Assembly: GCA_001600055.1 (NCBI GenBank)
Contig: BCIV01000026.1
Coordinates: forward strand, 40,481 to 104,480
Direction of reading: 5' to 3'
DNA length: 64,000 bases
DNA from: Filobasidium wieringae
Taxonomy: Eukaryota; Basidiomycota; Tremellomycetes; Filobasidiales; Filobasidiaceae
Shown: positions 46,684-58,608 of the stretch, piece after piece
Layout: the number at the start of each line of letters is the position of its first letter
How positions within the stretch are numbered: position 1 is the first letter of the stretch
Notes under the pieces: model-generated
What the model was told of the DNA's origin: nothing
The model's input: only the letters and a program-made list of their open reading frames with translations
Database searches by the model: none
Position numbers and translations under genes: made by a program

Positions 46684-47995
46684 CTCGTCGTGCGCGAAAG
46701 AGACTGGGCGCGCTTACGTGGCATCTGTCGAGTGTTCGACATCAGCTCATTTGTACCGTATTCATGTGTAAGATCATTCACTACACACTCTGTATCGCTC
46801 CAAATGACACATGAGTCCAGAATTAAGTCCATCTACCCGTGGCCAAATTGTTGGTATGGTCAAAGCTGGTGGTGTTTCACAGCGCAAGGTTGCCAATGAT
46901 CTAGGAATAAGCAAAGGGACTGTCTACAACACTATGTGCAGGGCACAACTACATGACACACAGGCTAGTCATCCTAAAATTGGCAGACCCTCAAAAATGG
47001 CTGAGAGGGATCATAGGTGACTTGTCAAGAGCTTGTACCTCATTCAGATCAACAGTGGGACTATTTTGCAAGGATCTTTAATGTATCCTCCAACTCAGTC
47101 AGGAAAGCTGCCAATTCAATGGGTTATAACAACAGTATCATGTGTACCAAGCCTGTTCTACCTTGAAGGAACATTACCAAGAGGCAATAGTGGGCCATAG
47201 ACAACGGGGATCAGGACTGGAGGCGTATTATCTGGACCGATGAATCAACACTCCAATTGGGGGAGGACATTTCATCACGGTGGACTATTAGGAAGGCGGG
47301 GCAGGAGTACTTGCCACAGCACTTCAAGTGAAGCTTCTGGTCTTCATGCAAGAGCTTGATGATGTGGGGTGCAATAACTTATGGCAAGACGTTTGATCTG
47401 GTATGGGTGACACCCTTGCCACGTGAAGAGTACAGTGCAAACAAGAACATGCACCGGGAGAGATACATTGAGATGATCCTCAATGGACCTCTCAGATGAG
47501 CTGCAAAAGCTCACAGGACTGCAAGATGGGGAAATATACTCGTGGTGAGGATGGAGCATCCTCTCACACTTGCAAGAAGGCACAGGCAGCACGCAAGGAG
47601 CTAGGGATTGTTACCCTTCAGCATCCCCCCAGTTCCCCCTACCTGAATCCCATCAAGAATGTATGGCACCAATTGAAATACGGGATATCCAGGCTTCCAA
47701 GGAAGGCTACCAACATACAACAGCTTTGGGAACAAGTGCAACAAGCATGAAATGATATAGATCAGGGGTTCATCAATGGCCTTGTTGATTCTATGCCCAA
47801 AAGAGTGACTGAGGTCCAAAAATCATGAGGCAACATAAAACCTGACTGTATAGCTGTTGTTTGTACCTTTCCAGCCATTTGAGAGCGGTTATTGACAAAT
47901 AAGAATTGGTCTCCTGAGAGCAATTATTCAAAGTGTACGATGTTTGAGGTGCATCACGGCTGCGCGCGTGTTCAGTCTCTTTTGCGCACAACAAG
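46684..47995 (+). mobile_element. Tc1/mariner-type DNA transposon, complete ends, dead transposase
   Basis: The element is 1,312 bp, flanked by TA at 46682-46683 and 47996-47997. The terminal inverted repeats are about 30 bp: left starts CTCGTCGTGCGCGAAAGAGA, right (reverse complement) CTTGTTGTGCGCAAAAGAGA. Inside, on the plus strand, are a helix-turn-helix start (46811-47020, with SQRKVANDLGISKGTVYN), the first catalytic Asp in WTDEST (about 47,236), a second in GEDGASSHT (about 47,537), and SPYLNPIKNVW (about 47,640), where the family has SPDLNPIENVW. The third acidic residue is thus Lys, and there are stops and frame changes between blocks (for example a TGA near 47,330). The element is non-autonomous now. 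Confidence 0.85.
46811..47755 (+). pseudogene. Tc1/mariner transposase remnant
   Basis: Transposase of the DDE type, which would cut and paste the element at TA sites. The reading frame is broken into at least four pieces: DNA-binding part 46811-47020, catalytic core pieces around 47,200-47,335 and 47,335-47,500, and C-terminal part 47,537-47,755. The catalytic triad is incomplete (third acid replaced by Lys). Translation from 46811 would stop at 47020. Confidence 0.8.
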
Positions 47996-47999
47996 TACA

Positions 48000-48840
48000 C
48001 ATCACTTTAATACATAGGCAAGAGAACGGGTTAGGTCGATTCAGAATTGGTCTATTGATCAGCACCACAATGTATCAAGTTAGCATCTACCACTTACGAC
48101 GCCTGATGATCACCTCAGTGATCTCCAGTGGGCAACCTTTTTTCGGTAGCGACTACTGAGGCGACCCTCAGACATTGGCTTGTGTGATTGTATAGACTGT
48201 ATGTCTGCAGGCAATCACAGCACTATCGGGTGCGGTTACTGTACATCATCCTGAAAGATGTCTTGTACCCAGCAATACATCTGTTTCCAACCTGAGCCTG
48301 GATCTTTAAGATGTTGTTTGTTGTCATTTGTGTTACAACGGGTGATGCGCAAAGAAGGCAATACAACATGAGGGATGAAGTACGTGACAAATCTGGGATA
48401 CTGACACGGGCACCTGGTGACTCTTGTTTTGGGTGAATACAGGTATCATGCTGTTGAGCCATTTGATTTGGTTGACCTTGTATGCATAAGAGCGCTTATA
48501 ACAGTTACAAACTTCTTGCCATAAGCTCAGGCCCTTCACACCATTATACCCTTCTTGAAAGACCTGAGAGTCAGTATTGGCAGAGGTTCAGGACTTCAAT
48601 CAAACTCCTGTTGAATGCACTTCATACAGGTTTCTTCTGTCAAACTTGAATTTGAACTATGATATCTTAGGTGTTCAAAAGTTCAAAGTTCAATCTCCTA
48701 GGTTAACAAGAGTTTTCAAGTTTGGGAAGGCCATCAGCAAAAAGAAGAGATTTTGCTATAGCTTTGTATGGTGTTAGGGCCGTCAGAGACTCCAAAGGAG
48801 CGGTCTGGCAACACAGCAGGCCATATCTGGGAGGAAGAGC
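48000..48840. mobile_element. Probable repeat debris upstream of chitin deacetylase
   Basis: CpG is scarce and TG/CA common, as in the 8-15 kb block. No frame has exon support; the minus frames at 48540-48223 look like broken pieces of a transposon protein but match no motif I know. This debris sits where the 5' exons of the chitin deacetylase should be. Confidence 0.35.
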
Positions 48841-48852
48841 AGGTAGGGTTCA

Positions 48853-50417
48853 ACATAGTATCCCATGGACCTCTAGCAATGGAACCAATCTCGTTGGATC
48901 TAACCCAGAAGTCTGCTTTTTCACGTCAGGCTGTGTCAGTCCGAGGGATATTATGGTGGCCGGTCAAGGCAATATTGGTGTAAGTGACGAAACCAATTCA
49001 TTCGTACAGTTTGCCAAGTTCTGCAGACTGACGCGTGAGCACGATTCCACTTCTTTAGGTAACCTTTGATGATGGACCGTCCGATGCGAGCCCGACTCTT
49101 TACGATTTCCTTGACAAGAACAATATTTCGGATATCGCGACTCACTTTCGTGAGCATCATCCTGACTTCTCTCTGCTCATGTCAACGCTTACCTGGAAGC
49201 TCTTTGTGGAAAAGTGATCGGTTCGAATATTGTCTCTTAGTAGGTACAACTCCTCTCGATCCCACAGATGAAGACGAACATGGTACTGAATTGAGCGAAT
49301 CTATACGTGATACTAGTCCTGACGAGTTTCTGCAATTAAAGGACAACGGCGGTCATATGGCCGTACACACATGGTCTCATCCGGTAAGTTCATAGATCAT
49401 GCCTCTTCCATTTTAGGACTGGCGGCTCAACCTTAGATGATAGTACATGACGACCTTGAGCAACGAGGCCATTCTGGCGGAATTAGGATGGACCATGCAG
49501 ATCATGATAGATTCGAACTCGGGACGTATCCCTAGGTTTTGGGTGAGTTCTAGACAACTGCGTCGCCTGTATTAGGATCTGACGTCTTGCGTTGCCCTGC
49601 TGCCTTAGAGACCGCCTTACGGAGATATCGATAATCGAGTCAGGATGATCGCCCAGGAAGTGTTCGGGTTGACACATGTCGTATGGAACGCTGATTCTAG
49701 GTGAGATGATTCACCGTCTCCGTCTTGCGCCTTGGAACGTACCGACTGAACCGATTGCATATAGGGACTGGTCGATAGCCGATGGAACTCCTAGGAGTAC
49801 CGTGATCAGTACTATGACCAAATATCTGACTGGAGACAAGAAAGACGGACTCATCTTTCTGGAACACGAACTAGATTCCAACGATGTCAGCGTCTTTCTC
49901 GAGATGTATCCTCAGATGCTCAGTAACGGGTGGAAATTGAACAACATCGTGAGTCTTTCCCTTGTCCGACCCTTTCATTTTCATGCCTCAGTCTTACTGA
50001 GAGAGACGTATCATCGACCTCTAGCCCGACACGTTCGACCTTCCGTGGTACCAGAATGCGGAATCGAATCTGTCCGTACCTATCTCCCAAGGGTTCGTAC
50101 AAACAGCATCCGTGGCGAATCCTACAGCCTACAGCCTGCCACCGGCTACCATTGTTGCTGCCGCAACATCATCGAGTTTGAAGTCTAGCTCTGTGGCATC
50201 TATCACCCACGTAACTGGTCCATCATCGACAGCAATAGTAACGTTTACGGTCAAACTGCCAGCAACGACCGTGTCAGGATCAACGCCAACCTCTTCAAGC
50301 ACTGTGGCCCGGTCAACTGTCAGTACTTCCGCGGGAATGCAAGAGACGACTGGCCCTATTCTGCACGTTCAGTTAATGGTAGTGTTGCTAGTGACCGTCT
50401 CCTCGTTCATTGGGTAG
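48853..50417 (+). CDS. Chitin/polysaccharide deacetylase, GPI-type, 5' end missing
   Basis: Removes acetyl groups from chitin to give chitosan in the cell wall. Exons (to 48979), 49059-49149, 49215-49239, 49296-49383, 49444-49542, 49609-49700, 49765-49948 and 50025-50417 join in phase. NodB-fold motifs are all present: TFDDGPS (catalytic Asp and metal Asp), HTWSHP (metal His), RPPYGD, DWS and LEHEL. The C-terminus is Ser/Thr-rich and ends in a hydrophobic tail, as in GPI-anchored cell-wall deacetylases. The Cys-containing segment before motif 1 (CFFTSGC) resembles the usual one, but no ATG or signal peptide was found upstream; the frame is open only from about 48722, with acceptor-like TAG before 48853. 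The start may be lost to transposon debris or lie in an exon I missed. Confidence 0.85.
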
Positions 50418-51002
50418 AGTCTCGATGACGCCCGTGTAGGTTTTCGGCATTGTAAATAGACATAGACTACCCGGCTCCCGCTATGTTTGGCCAAACAAAA
50501 GCGATATATAATAAAGGCACGAGTCAAAACGAGACTTCGATCGAAGATGGAGACACAGTCGTGTAACGTTTCTACCATCCAAGGTAGTACATTATCATTG
50601 CTCTCATCACAACGATAGGACAGCTCCCCGGTCGCTACGTGATGAAAGCGAACGCTTAACTCACCTGGTAAAGATCTGGGCCGGCGGCCGAACGTGACCG
50701 ATGCGCAGTCTCTACCTTAAGCTTATCCTGTGACTGGCCTAGGCGTCCACCTGTTATTGTCGTCCACCTTGTTCCCCACTTTGATTTCGTCATCCACTTT
50801 ACCGCTTGACTGAACGACACCAAGATTCTATACAACCAGGTTCAAAGATATGGAGTACCCAATATTGTTCCGAAGATCGAGATCAACAAGGCTACCACCT
50901 GTCTACCGACAGAGTGTATACCGGTCTGAAACTCTGCAATGCCTATCCCTCTCGTCAAAGCGCGTTACATCGCACTAGTAAGGGTCTTCACCTTTGATTC
51001 CA
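50418..51002. other. 3' flank of deacetylase, no gene seen
   Basis: Only short frames (for example + 50806-50997). CTATATATT-like AT-rich words near 50,500 may mark the 3' end of the deacetylase transcript. Confidence 0.4.
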
Positions 51003-51860
51003 GGGTTAGGGATTAGAACGTGGTGTAGTACAGTAGAGAGTGTCTAGTAACAAGGTGTATTCGATTCCAAAGGGCTCAGCACGAGGCCAGCTACTGTACC
51101 ACCTGTGTGAGTCGCTTCCTGTGTCTGGCTCACGCTTCAAAGTGTCTGAAACGAGCTCTGAGCAAGAGGAGTGAGAGTCTCTTGAGCAGGAACTCATAAG
51201 ATCCGACTGCCATCAGGCTGCGCCACTCTTCAAGCACTTCCTTGAACACCTTCCTGCACTCTCCCTCCATCGCGCCACCACTGCTGAACACCAGGGGACG
51301 GAACCTAGAGCTTGAGTTACAGCTCGATCTCGAGCTGTACTTGGTCCTCTTAGCCTCGGCAGCTCGTTGAAAGCGCCAACTTCCTGTTGTGACAAACAAG
51401 CATTTTATCTCATTGTCCTCCCTGCTCCTGTCCTGCCCAATCTGAGACTTCTTTGCAGTTGTGAAGAGCATAGGGAGACGAAGGCGACATCGAACTCTTG
51501 AGCACTGGTACCAGTCTCTTGGCTTCCAGACAGCTTGAGGTCTGTCCTGAGTTGTGATCCAGGTAAATTGGGTTCAATGTTGAGCTGTCCAAGCCACGGG
51601 CAGGCATTGAGACCGTCTGCAATGGCATACTTGATCTGTTCATATCTTGCGAGCGTTCACTTGGGCCTGTGGCGACATGCTTCAAGGTGCGTACGGCGCG
51701 ATCAGGGCTCGATGTCTCATCTCAACCTGGTCCTGACATCCGTCCCTATGAGACCAAACTGGGCCTGCGTCCCATGCTTCCGAATCGTCCTATGAGGCTT
51801 GAAGCATGCGGATATGGTATAGGGTCCGACAGGCCTCTGAAGCGGCTACATAGGTAAGAG
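51003..51860 (-). mobile_element. 3' fragment of a telomere-type LINE (Cnl1/CRE-like)
   Basis: On the minus strand the sequence encodes the C-terminus of a non-LTR retrotransposon polyprotein in broken frames. A block with LRTDLKLSG and, 14 residues on, EFDVAFVSL looks like the (R/K)PD...D core of a restriction-like endonuclease, and a following block with PLVFSSGGAMEGE and LLRARFRHFEA resembles the usual end of such proteins. The 3' end at 51003-51020 reads CTAATCCCTAACCC on the minus strand, that is, telomere-like repeats. CRE-clade LINEs such as Cnl1 of Cryptococcus insert into telomeric repeats and end this way. 5' truncated; start of the fragment not precisely known. Confidence 0.65.
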
Positions 51861-52362
51861 GGGAGCAATCAAGTAAATAAAACATGCCTAGAATATCTAT
51901 CTATCAAGGGAGGAAGATCAGGTATTGGGACTTTATTTGTGGTGCTGGAAGTGCCGCCTGAACGGGTGTAGCGGGTGCGCACAACTCCCAACTTGATTCG
52001 GTCCTCCAGCGTTCTGAAGCTGAGCAAGAGTACTCGTTTGAACCTATGGAGGATATCTTAGCGGTTCGAGCCGGACCTGATCATTCTACAACGAACCAAC
52101 ACCTTAGGGCTATCGAATGAACGTGGAGCGCCTCTTGGAGATCCTGAATTCTCTACATCGATGGTTGTTCTTTCGGTAATCAAAGGCTGAGCAAGATGCG
52201 TCGGTAGAAACCTTCAGATATGCTTTAACAGATCGATCCCTTTCGAAGAAGTATCAAGGGCGAAGCCATACTGAAAAGCCTTTTACAATTGAGGAGACGA
52301 ATCTAAACCAGAAGCTGATCAGTTGAAATCCTTCAATAAATCCGGTTCGCTCTAGCGCGCTC
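51861..52362. other. No gene seen
   Basis: Short conflicting frames only. Confidence 0.4.
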
Positions 52363-52763
52363 TTAAATTTGATAGGATAATTCAGATTGAGTTCTCAGAG
52401 ATGGCCTGGGTGGCTGAACTTGACCCGACTGTCTCATACTCCTGGCCTTTTGGATCACAATACGATCTCCTATCACTTCGAGTCTGCCATGCTTTACTCT
52501 CGATGTTTCAAAAATCACGAGTGTTAAATTCGGTTCTACGAGCTTAGATAAGCAAAGAATTGTACGGGTCAAAATCGAAGGGCTGCAGGACGGAACACAT
52601 CGGGTAATGACAAGAGGGCGGGAAGGTCCTGTGAAGTGTCAGGGCCGACCCAAATATGCCTATCCAAGTAAAGAACGAACAAAGACTGCAGGACAAGGGC
52701 AATTCCAAGAGCTATAGAGCCGGCTGGGTGGCCTTGAGTCGAGCCGATCACGGATGGACTCAT
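52363..52763 (-). CDS. Possible small membrane protein, unknown
   Basis: An ATG-started frame at 52763-52569 (64 codons) has one clear hydrophobic segment (about residues 14-34). A second minus frame, 52572-52363, overlaps its end in another phase and could be a later exon, but no junction was found. Family unknown. Confidence 0.25.
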
Positions 52764-53043
52764 GTATCTATCGCATCAGATGCTCCCAAGTCATCGACCG
52801 GAAAGGCTTAGGAAGGGCTTGGACGAGCTTTGTACGGAACCGTCCATTATGTTATGAGCGAATCGACGAACGCCTCACCACGATGAACCAGCTTATTGAT
52901 TCGCTTGCGTCCGACTGCCTTTTAGTTTGAGCACCTTGATAGCAGGATGGGGCGAACCCGTTTGAAGAGACTTCTCAAAATATATCATGAAGAAGTAGGG
53001 TCGACAGGTTTACAAATACAAAGCATTTACTCAGCAGTAACAG

Positions 53044-55222
53044 CTAGTTGCCTTGGCCTGCAGGCGACGGAAACAGTGGACTAATCGACTTCGCTTTCGA
53101 GGTGACGGGAGGTTCCGGTGATAGAGATAGTCGAGCGTTAAGTCTGTTCTCGTCACGAACATATCGAACGTATGAGAGGGATGTCAGCCTCTGCTCACTA
53201 ATATCGATAGACTTAGCCACCCGGCCATCTGGATCGCCACGGGTCCGAGAGCAAACTTCTCGCAGAAACGTTCTTATCCCAAACTCACCTTCTCAACCGG
53301 GCTTCCAGCGTCGCCTCCTTCGCTTCGAGAACTTGCTGCCTGACCCTCAGCGACCTTTCTCGAGCAGCCATCGCCCTTTCTCGATTGCCCAGCTCCTGCT
53401 TCTTGGTCTCGAAGCTCAATCCCGCCTTCTTCAGCGCGACACCGTCAACATTTCTACGAGAAGGATGTATCGAGACGATGGTCAACCGGATCCGCGAAGA
53501 CATCGAACTCGGGCGAACAAGGCCGACTTACTGTTTGTGTCTCCTCGCATCCTGGGGGACCTCTCGAAACCACTGCGAGATTGGAGGAAAGAACAGCACG
53601 TCTGCCGTTGGAGGCCTTCTCCCTGGCTATGATGCGACACATGACCAGCAAGGATCGTAGTCGGCGTGAGCTTGACCTGCCCTGTATCGGCTACGTCAAT
53701 AGTATCCATGAGTCAACTCACGTCCGTTACAAGTAGGCCGTTGATCAGTTCTTGATCAAGCGATCCAAATCGTCCTGGTAACAAGAGATCTTTTGCTCTC
53801 TCGATACCTCGTAGTCGCGGATCCGGTAGCCTTTCCCATCATGCAGGAGCGAACCCATACGATCAGTCTCAATCAATGGGAATCGTCAAAGCAGGAGGTA
53901 GGCCCCGAGCGCAGGCTGCTATCTGCAAAAGGCGAACTGCTCTCACCTTAAGGTGAACATCTCAAATAGCAGACATCCAAGCGCGTACATGTCAGCCTTA
54001 TGGCCGTAAGGTCGACCGGCGATGAGTTCCTGTCGGTCCAAAGGGGTATTTCAGTTATGTGTGAGTGATTTATCCAATTGTATAGTACCATGTTCGAAAC
54101 GATCGAACGGCTGACTTACAGGCGGCATGTATCCTGGCGTCTGAACCGAGAAACGACAAGCAGAGACGAGAGATCGCGTCAAAAAAGGTCCGATCCGATC
54201 AGTATCCATAGTCTCACCGTCTATTTCGTTCTCAATCCCGTATCTGCCATCAGACAGGCTTACACTCACCCCTATAAGCGTCCTGGTCGACGTCCGACCC
54301 CCATCGAGCACCTTGGCCAGTCCGAAATCGGCCACCTTGACCGTGCCGTTCTCATCGAAGAGCACTAAGTCGCAGGATCGTATGATCGCACAGAAGATGC
54401 AGATGAAACGTAAGTCCATCAGCCCATTGACTTCTGTAACACTCAGCTCGAGCATGTGAGAGCTTTGAAGATAGTCAACAACCGGCTTACCGTTCTCTGG
54501 CTTCAGGTCCCGGTGCAACAGCGTCCATTGTCCGTCATACGCATGATGGCAGTGATGCCACGCGAGCAAGACTTGACAGAAGACGGAATGTGCCGGGCCA
54601 GAGGAAACGCTTGACTGTGAGAAGACATATCAATACCGACAGATCAGTACGGTAATGCTAAAGGGTTTGCCTACTGGCACGATAGGAACGGCAGGATAGA
54701 CAACAAGCCAGAGGACCTGAGGTCACGCAATAGAAAGAAGGCATGACCCTAGCGAAGGCTTACCCCGATGTCCGAGCGATCTCTAGGCGCGATGCCAGGT
54801 CGCCTCCAGAACAGTACTCCATCACCATGCATCGGCTTCCGGGTTCGACAAACAGCTCATGGAAAGCGACGATGTTCGGATGGCAAAGCGCCTTGAGCAG
54901 ATCGATCTCGGTGTCGATCAGCCTGTCCAAGATGGTAGTATCGATCATACCCTTCTTAAAAGTCTTCACGGCGAAGCTCTGGACAAAGGTCAAATGATGG
55001 AGCTGAGTGTCAGCGGTCTGTCCAAGCAAATCGTAGTCGTAGTCGAGATAGTATGACCATTAATGCGGGTCTGTCCCTCGCCGCCATCAGGGTCACAAGG
55101 GACGACAACGTTGTCTCCCAGTAGCTTAGACTCACCTGTCCGTGCTTCTTCCGTTTGACCATGCACACAACCCCAAACCCGCCTTCGCCAAGCGGTCGGA
55201 CTATATCGTAATGCTTCTCCAT
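53044..55222 (-). CDS. Ser/Thr protein kinase with C-terminal coiled coil, 380 aa
   Basis: Exons 55222-55136, 54978-54764, 54609-54491, 54364-54270, 54140-54120 (21 nt), 54029-53947, 53830-53722, 53626-53532, 53453-53289 and 53197-53044 total 1,143 nt, exactly 381 codons with stop. All catalytic motifs are intact: GEGGFG loop (12-17), AVK Lys34, HRDLKPEN (133-140), DFG (153-155), MPPE activation-segment end (177-180), DMYALGC, and DPGRRPPTA. After the kinase domain comes a Glu/Arg/Lys/Leu-rich coiled coil (about 275-330). This layout resembles NIMA-related (NEK) kinases, which act in mitosis, but the subfamily is inferred. It is divergent from the nuclease-like gene at 55843. Confidence 0.88.
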
Positions 55223-55842
55223 CGAGCTGGCCACCGTGATAGATCGCTGTCGATAACAGAGCCGTAGGCTAAAACGGAATTCAGAGTCTCCCTTGTCGTC
55301 TTTGTTTACTTTATGGATTTGGTTTCGTTGTTCCTTGTCCTCAATGCAGTGCTCGTGATAGAGCAGTGAAGAATGCAATAGATTGATGGTCGTCCAAGAT
55401 AGGAAGACGTGGTCGGCCAGGCCATCTTTGGCCATCGCGTCCGATATCGACTGCATGCATTTATAGTACAAAATGCGAGTAGAAGAAGGACGGATGGGTC
55501 TGGCTTCTCTTTGCGAACAAACATAAGGGAGAGGTCAGTCTGGTTGGGATCGATCAATCTCGGTTGAGCTGATGATGAGCGACGTGAAGGGGTGTCGCGT
55601 ACGGGACAAAACACTTCGTCAACAAGATAGCCCCGGCTATCCGTCCAACAGCGTGTGACGATCGTATCTCATACAAATATATGATTTCATATTCGTAGCA
55701 TCCCTAGAACCTGGACCTGGCCGTCATTGGGTTGGGCTTGTCTAGCACATATTAGAGTGGACCACAGCAATTGTCAGACATCGTTCCGCAGTCATAGGGA
55801 AAACGGCGAAGGATACTCAGCAGGACGTGCGCATAAGACGCG
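55223..55842. other. Divergent promoter region, kinase and nuclease-like gene
   Basis: About 620 bp between two start codons pointing away from each other. The minus strand stays open upstream of the kinase start to 55471, but the kinase domain begins right at the chosen ATG (Met-Glu-Lys then the glycine loop), so that part is taken as 5' UTR. Confidence 0.5.
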
Positions 55843-57157
55843 ATGACGGCTTCCGCAAGCTCCTCGAAGCTGAGCCTGTCGTCACTCAACTATCGTCAGA
55901 CCGGTTTACTCACAGCGGGTATCGCTATCGACAGCATCTCATGGCTAGAGGCTCCAGTACCGGTCGTGAGCCTAGTTGAAGACATGCTCGATCTCCGAGG
56001 TACGATCCCGCCTACGAGCTCGATCATACGTCTCGCTGCAATGCTCTCAGCTCCTACCATCCCGATTCGACTCGATCCTTTTGAGTGTTTCCCTCGCAAT
56101 AGGCTTCGTTCTACACCGCGAGGGGGATGGGTGGGTTGGTCGCTGTTGGGGACGATCCTGTCGTCGACAAGCTGTACGGCCGAGCTCAGGAAATCGCTAC
56201 CTTAGCCCGAAGGTATAGAGATGATGCGGAAGCGGAGTGGACCCCTGTCGAAGATGCTATACTGAAGGGAATGGAGGAGGACAACGATTTCTACACAATA
56301 GAAGCTTTCTGCCTGCGGACTTGGTAGTGACTATGCATGAAGATCGTCTGGTGCTGAACATGCCTACTAGGAAAGACAAGCTTTGGAACGCAACACGACA
56401 TCCAATCGTCATGGCAGAGACATTACCAGTCCCGAAACCAGACTTCACCGTTGGCTTCCGAGTCAAACCGACTTGCGGTCGAGTCGATATACAACATGTA
56501 TCGCCTTTGAGTCAAGCCACGATCGAACACCGCAAAGAACGGCCGTCAACTCGTCTTACCCCGAACGTGAACAACGGTGAGTATCTTTGTGTCTTTGTAT
56601 CTAGCTTCGTTCGCGGTCGTTCTGGAAGATATTTGGCCTGATTCGTTTGCCCATCCAGCACGCTCAAACCTGATCTATCCCTTCTTCAACTTTGAGGCAA
56701 AGTCTCCCGTCGGGTCCAGCTATGCAGCTGCCAATCAGCTCGCCAACGGCCTCGCGTTTGCGATTGGATTGCTAAGAAACCTTCGCCAAGACTCCGAACA
56801 AGATCCATCTGACTGGCCTTTGGTCGTGTTTGGTGCAACATCGTCCGGCCGAATCTGGGAAGCATATGGGGCATACGAATCGTCCGCACCGGATGCACTG
56901 GAAATGGAATGCGTCAGTCCTTTTCAACAAAGGACTCAACCGAGTCTGCAGACATTATACTGATACGGTCGGTTACCGTAAGCTTAGAATGTCTTGACCA
57001 TCTGGTCGGGCAATATCGAAGATGTGGGGCGTGGTATGGAGTTTCTATGGACTGTGGAAAAGATCCAACGATGGGTTCATGGAACGCTACAACCAAGGAT
57101 AGAAGCCAGCTTGCGGACCCTTGTGGCGATCTGAACGCAGATCGAGGCAGTGTCTGA
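55843..57157 (+). CDS. PD-(D/E)XK nuclease-like fungal protein
   Basis: Exons 55843-55965, 56103-56323, 56371-56576 and 56605 to about 56,913 join in phase; a last exon to the stop at 57155-57157 fits if a very short 32-nt intron (GTCAGT...GAG) is removed. Two segments identify the fold: KPDFTVGF, and, about 75 residues later, IYPFFNFEAKS followed by AANQLANGLAFAIGLL, which matches the Asp ... Glu-x-Lys core of the fungal PD-(D/E)XK nuclease-like family (many copies of unknown role in basidiomycetes and ascomycetes). The N-terminal half is helical and charged. Whether it is an active nuclease is not known. The 3' end is the least certain part. Confidence 0.62.
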
Positions 57158-58608
57158 TCTTCCTATTCATGGCTGTATGTTTATGCATGGAACAGATGAT
57201 CTCGTTGTAGATACTAAACTCTGCATGACTTTAGGCTAGGGATTTATTTAACCTTTGGAATGATGACTTGCACGCGACCTGACCTGTCAGGCGACCGTTA
57301 GGAGGGAACATCATTTTCTGGGTGCAACGCCAATCGATACCACTGTTACGAACGATGTTTTGGTGGAGTCGAAACAGTCAGCTCCTGCCGTTATGTGGGC
57401 CTAGTTTATAGTAGCCCGGGGAGTGACCGCACTCATCTCGTTGCAATATCTTCTGGCTGACTCAGTCTAACCTGAAGAGAGAGGATTGTTCCGAGGGGAG
57501 AGAAGATATGCGATCTCGCTCGCTGGTCGACTGCCGCATCCCAAACGTCCCCTTCAAGGGTATCAGCTGGCTCAATCGCGTTCCTCTTGCTACAGCATAC
57601 TGAAAACGCCCGGCAACCCTTGAGATCCCTAGGGATTTCGTAAGTGCTGGTCTCTCAATTGCTCGCCTTGAAGCTGGGAAGCCGTCTGAAGGCTATATTG
57701 ACTCGGGGGTAGCGTCGAAAGTCAAGGGGGGTCGAGCTTATCAAACTTGCTCGCTGTCATACGAAGGTGCCATGCTTTTGGACTTACACCTGTTCAAGCC
57801 TGTCTTGTGTATACATAATATCAGTATTTGAGTGTCAGGGTGTTTTGGCCTATAGACCTAGAGATAGCGTTTGGATGTCTCGTTACGTGATCTTCGTGTG
57901 TCTCCTTACCTACGATCGAAACGTAACCTGATTGTTTCCAAGCCGTATAGCTAACACGAATAGTCGTCATAGCTCTCACGCACACCAAGGAGGATCACCG
58001 TCGTCTCTCGAAGTTCTTTGCCTACAGGTGCTGCCAGATTATGCCTCCAGGTCCTTTCTAAACCTCCTTTCTATTGTCTCCCTCTGGGTTTTGCTACAAA
58101 ACAGCATTTCTAGCCGATTCAGTTGTCTCTTTATGAAGCTTCCATTCAACTTCTATAGGCATTCATGTCACAAACTTTGCTTTGTTACCAGCTCACATCT
58201 GCTTGCCTTCATAGAGCTCAAAGTCAGAAGGAATCACCGGGCAAGCAAGTGCTACTTTCTGACAGAGGTTCATGACGGTAATACGCTGAAGACCGACCCT
58301 TGTAAGAAGATCTTAGTCAGCCTGGATCAGGTTTCCAGTGTGTTCAAGAGCTTCAGAACGGAATGCACTTGCAGGCTCTATCTAAGTTCGTCAAGTCTCT
58401 AGCTACTTTCAAGGCGACATTCCATGGATCATAAGCAGAAAAGGTAATTATGGTAGAAGTATACGGTTACAGATCCACTGTAGAGACAAAGGCTCATCAC
58501 TAACGGGAATCATCAGGGACTGGCTGGGTATCAGCCTCATCGTCGGTCTGATGCGGGCGAGTCCACTAATCAAAAAATCTGCCGTATCTCTCTCCCACAA
58601 CCTGGATC
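57158..58608. other. No convincing gene
   Basis: A plus frame at 57932-58402 (156 codons, TTG-started) is Ser/Leu/Phe-rich with Lys/His and Cys; it has no ATG near its start, no splice support and no domain, and may be a piece of a transposon protein. Confidence 0.3.

Noticed and set aside
55136..55471. Longer kinase N-terminus starting at 55471
   Set aside because: The kinase fold begins directly at the ATG at 55222; the upstream part has no domain character and is taken as leader.
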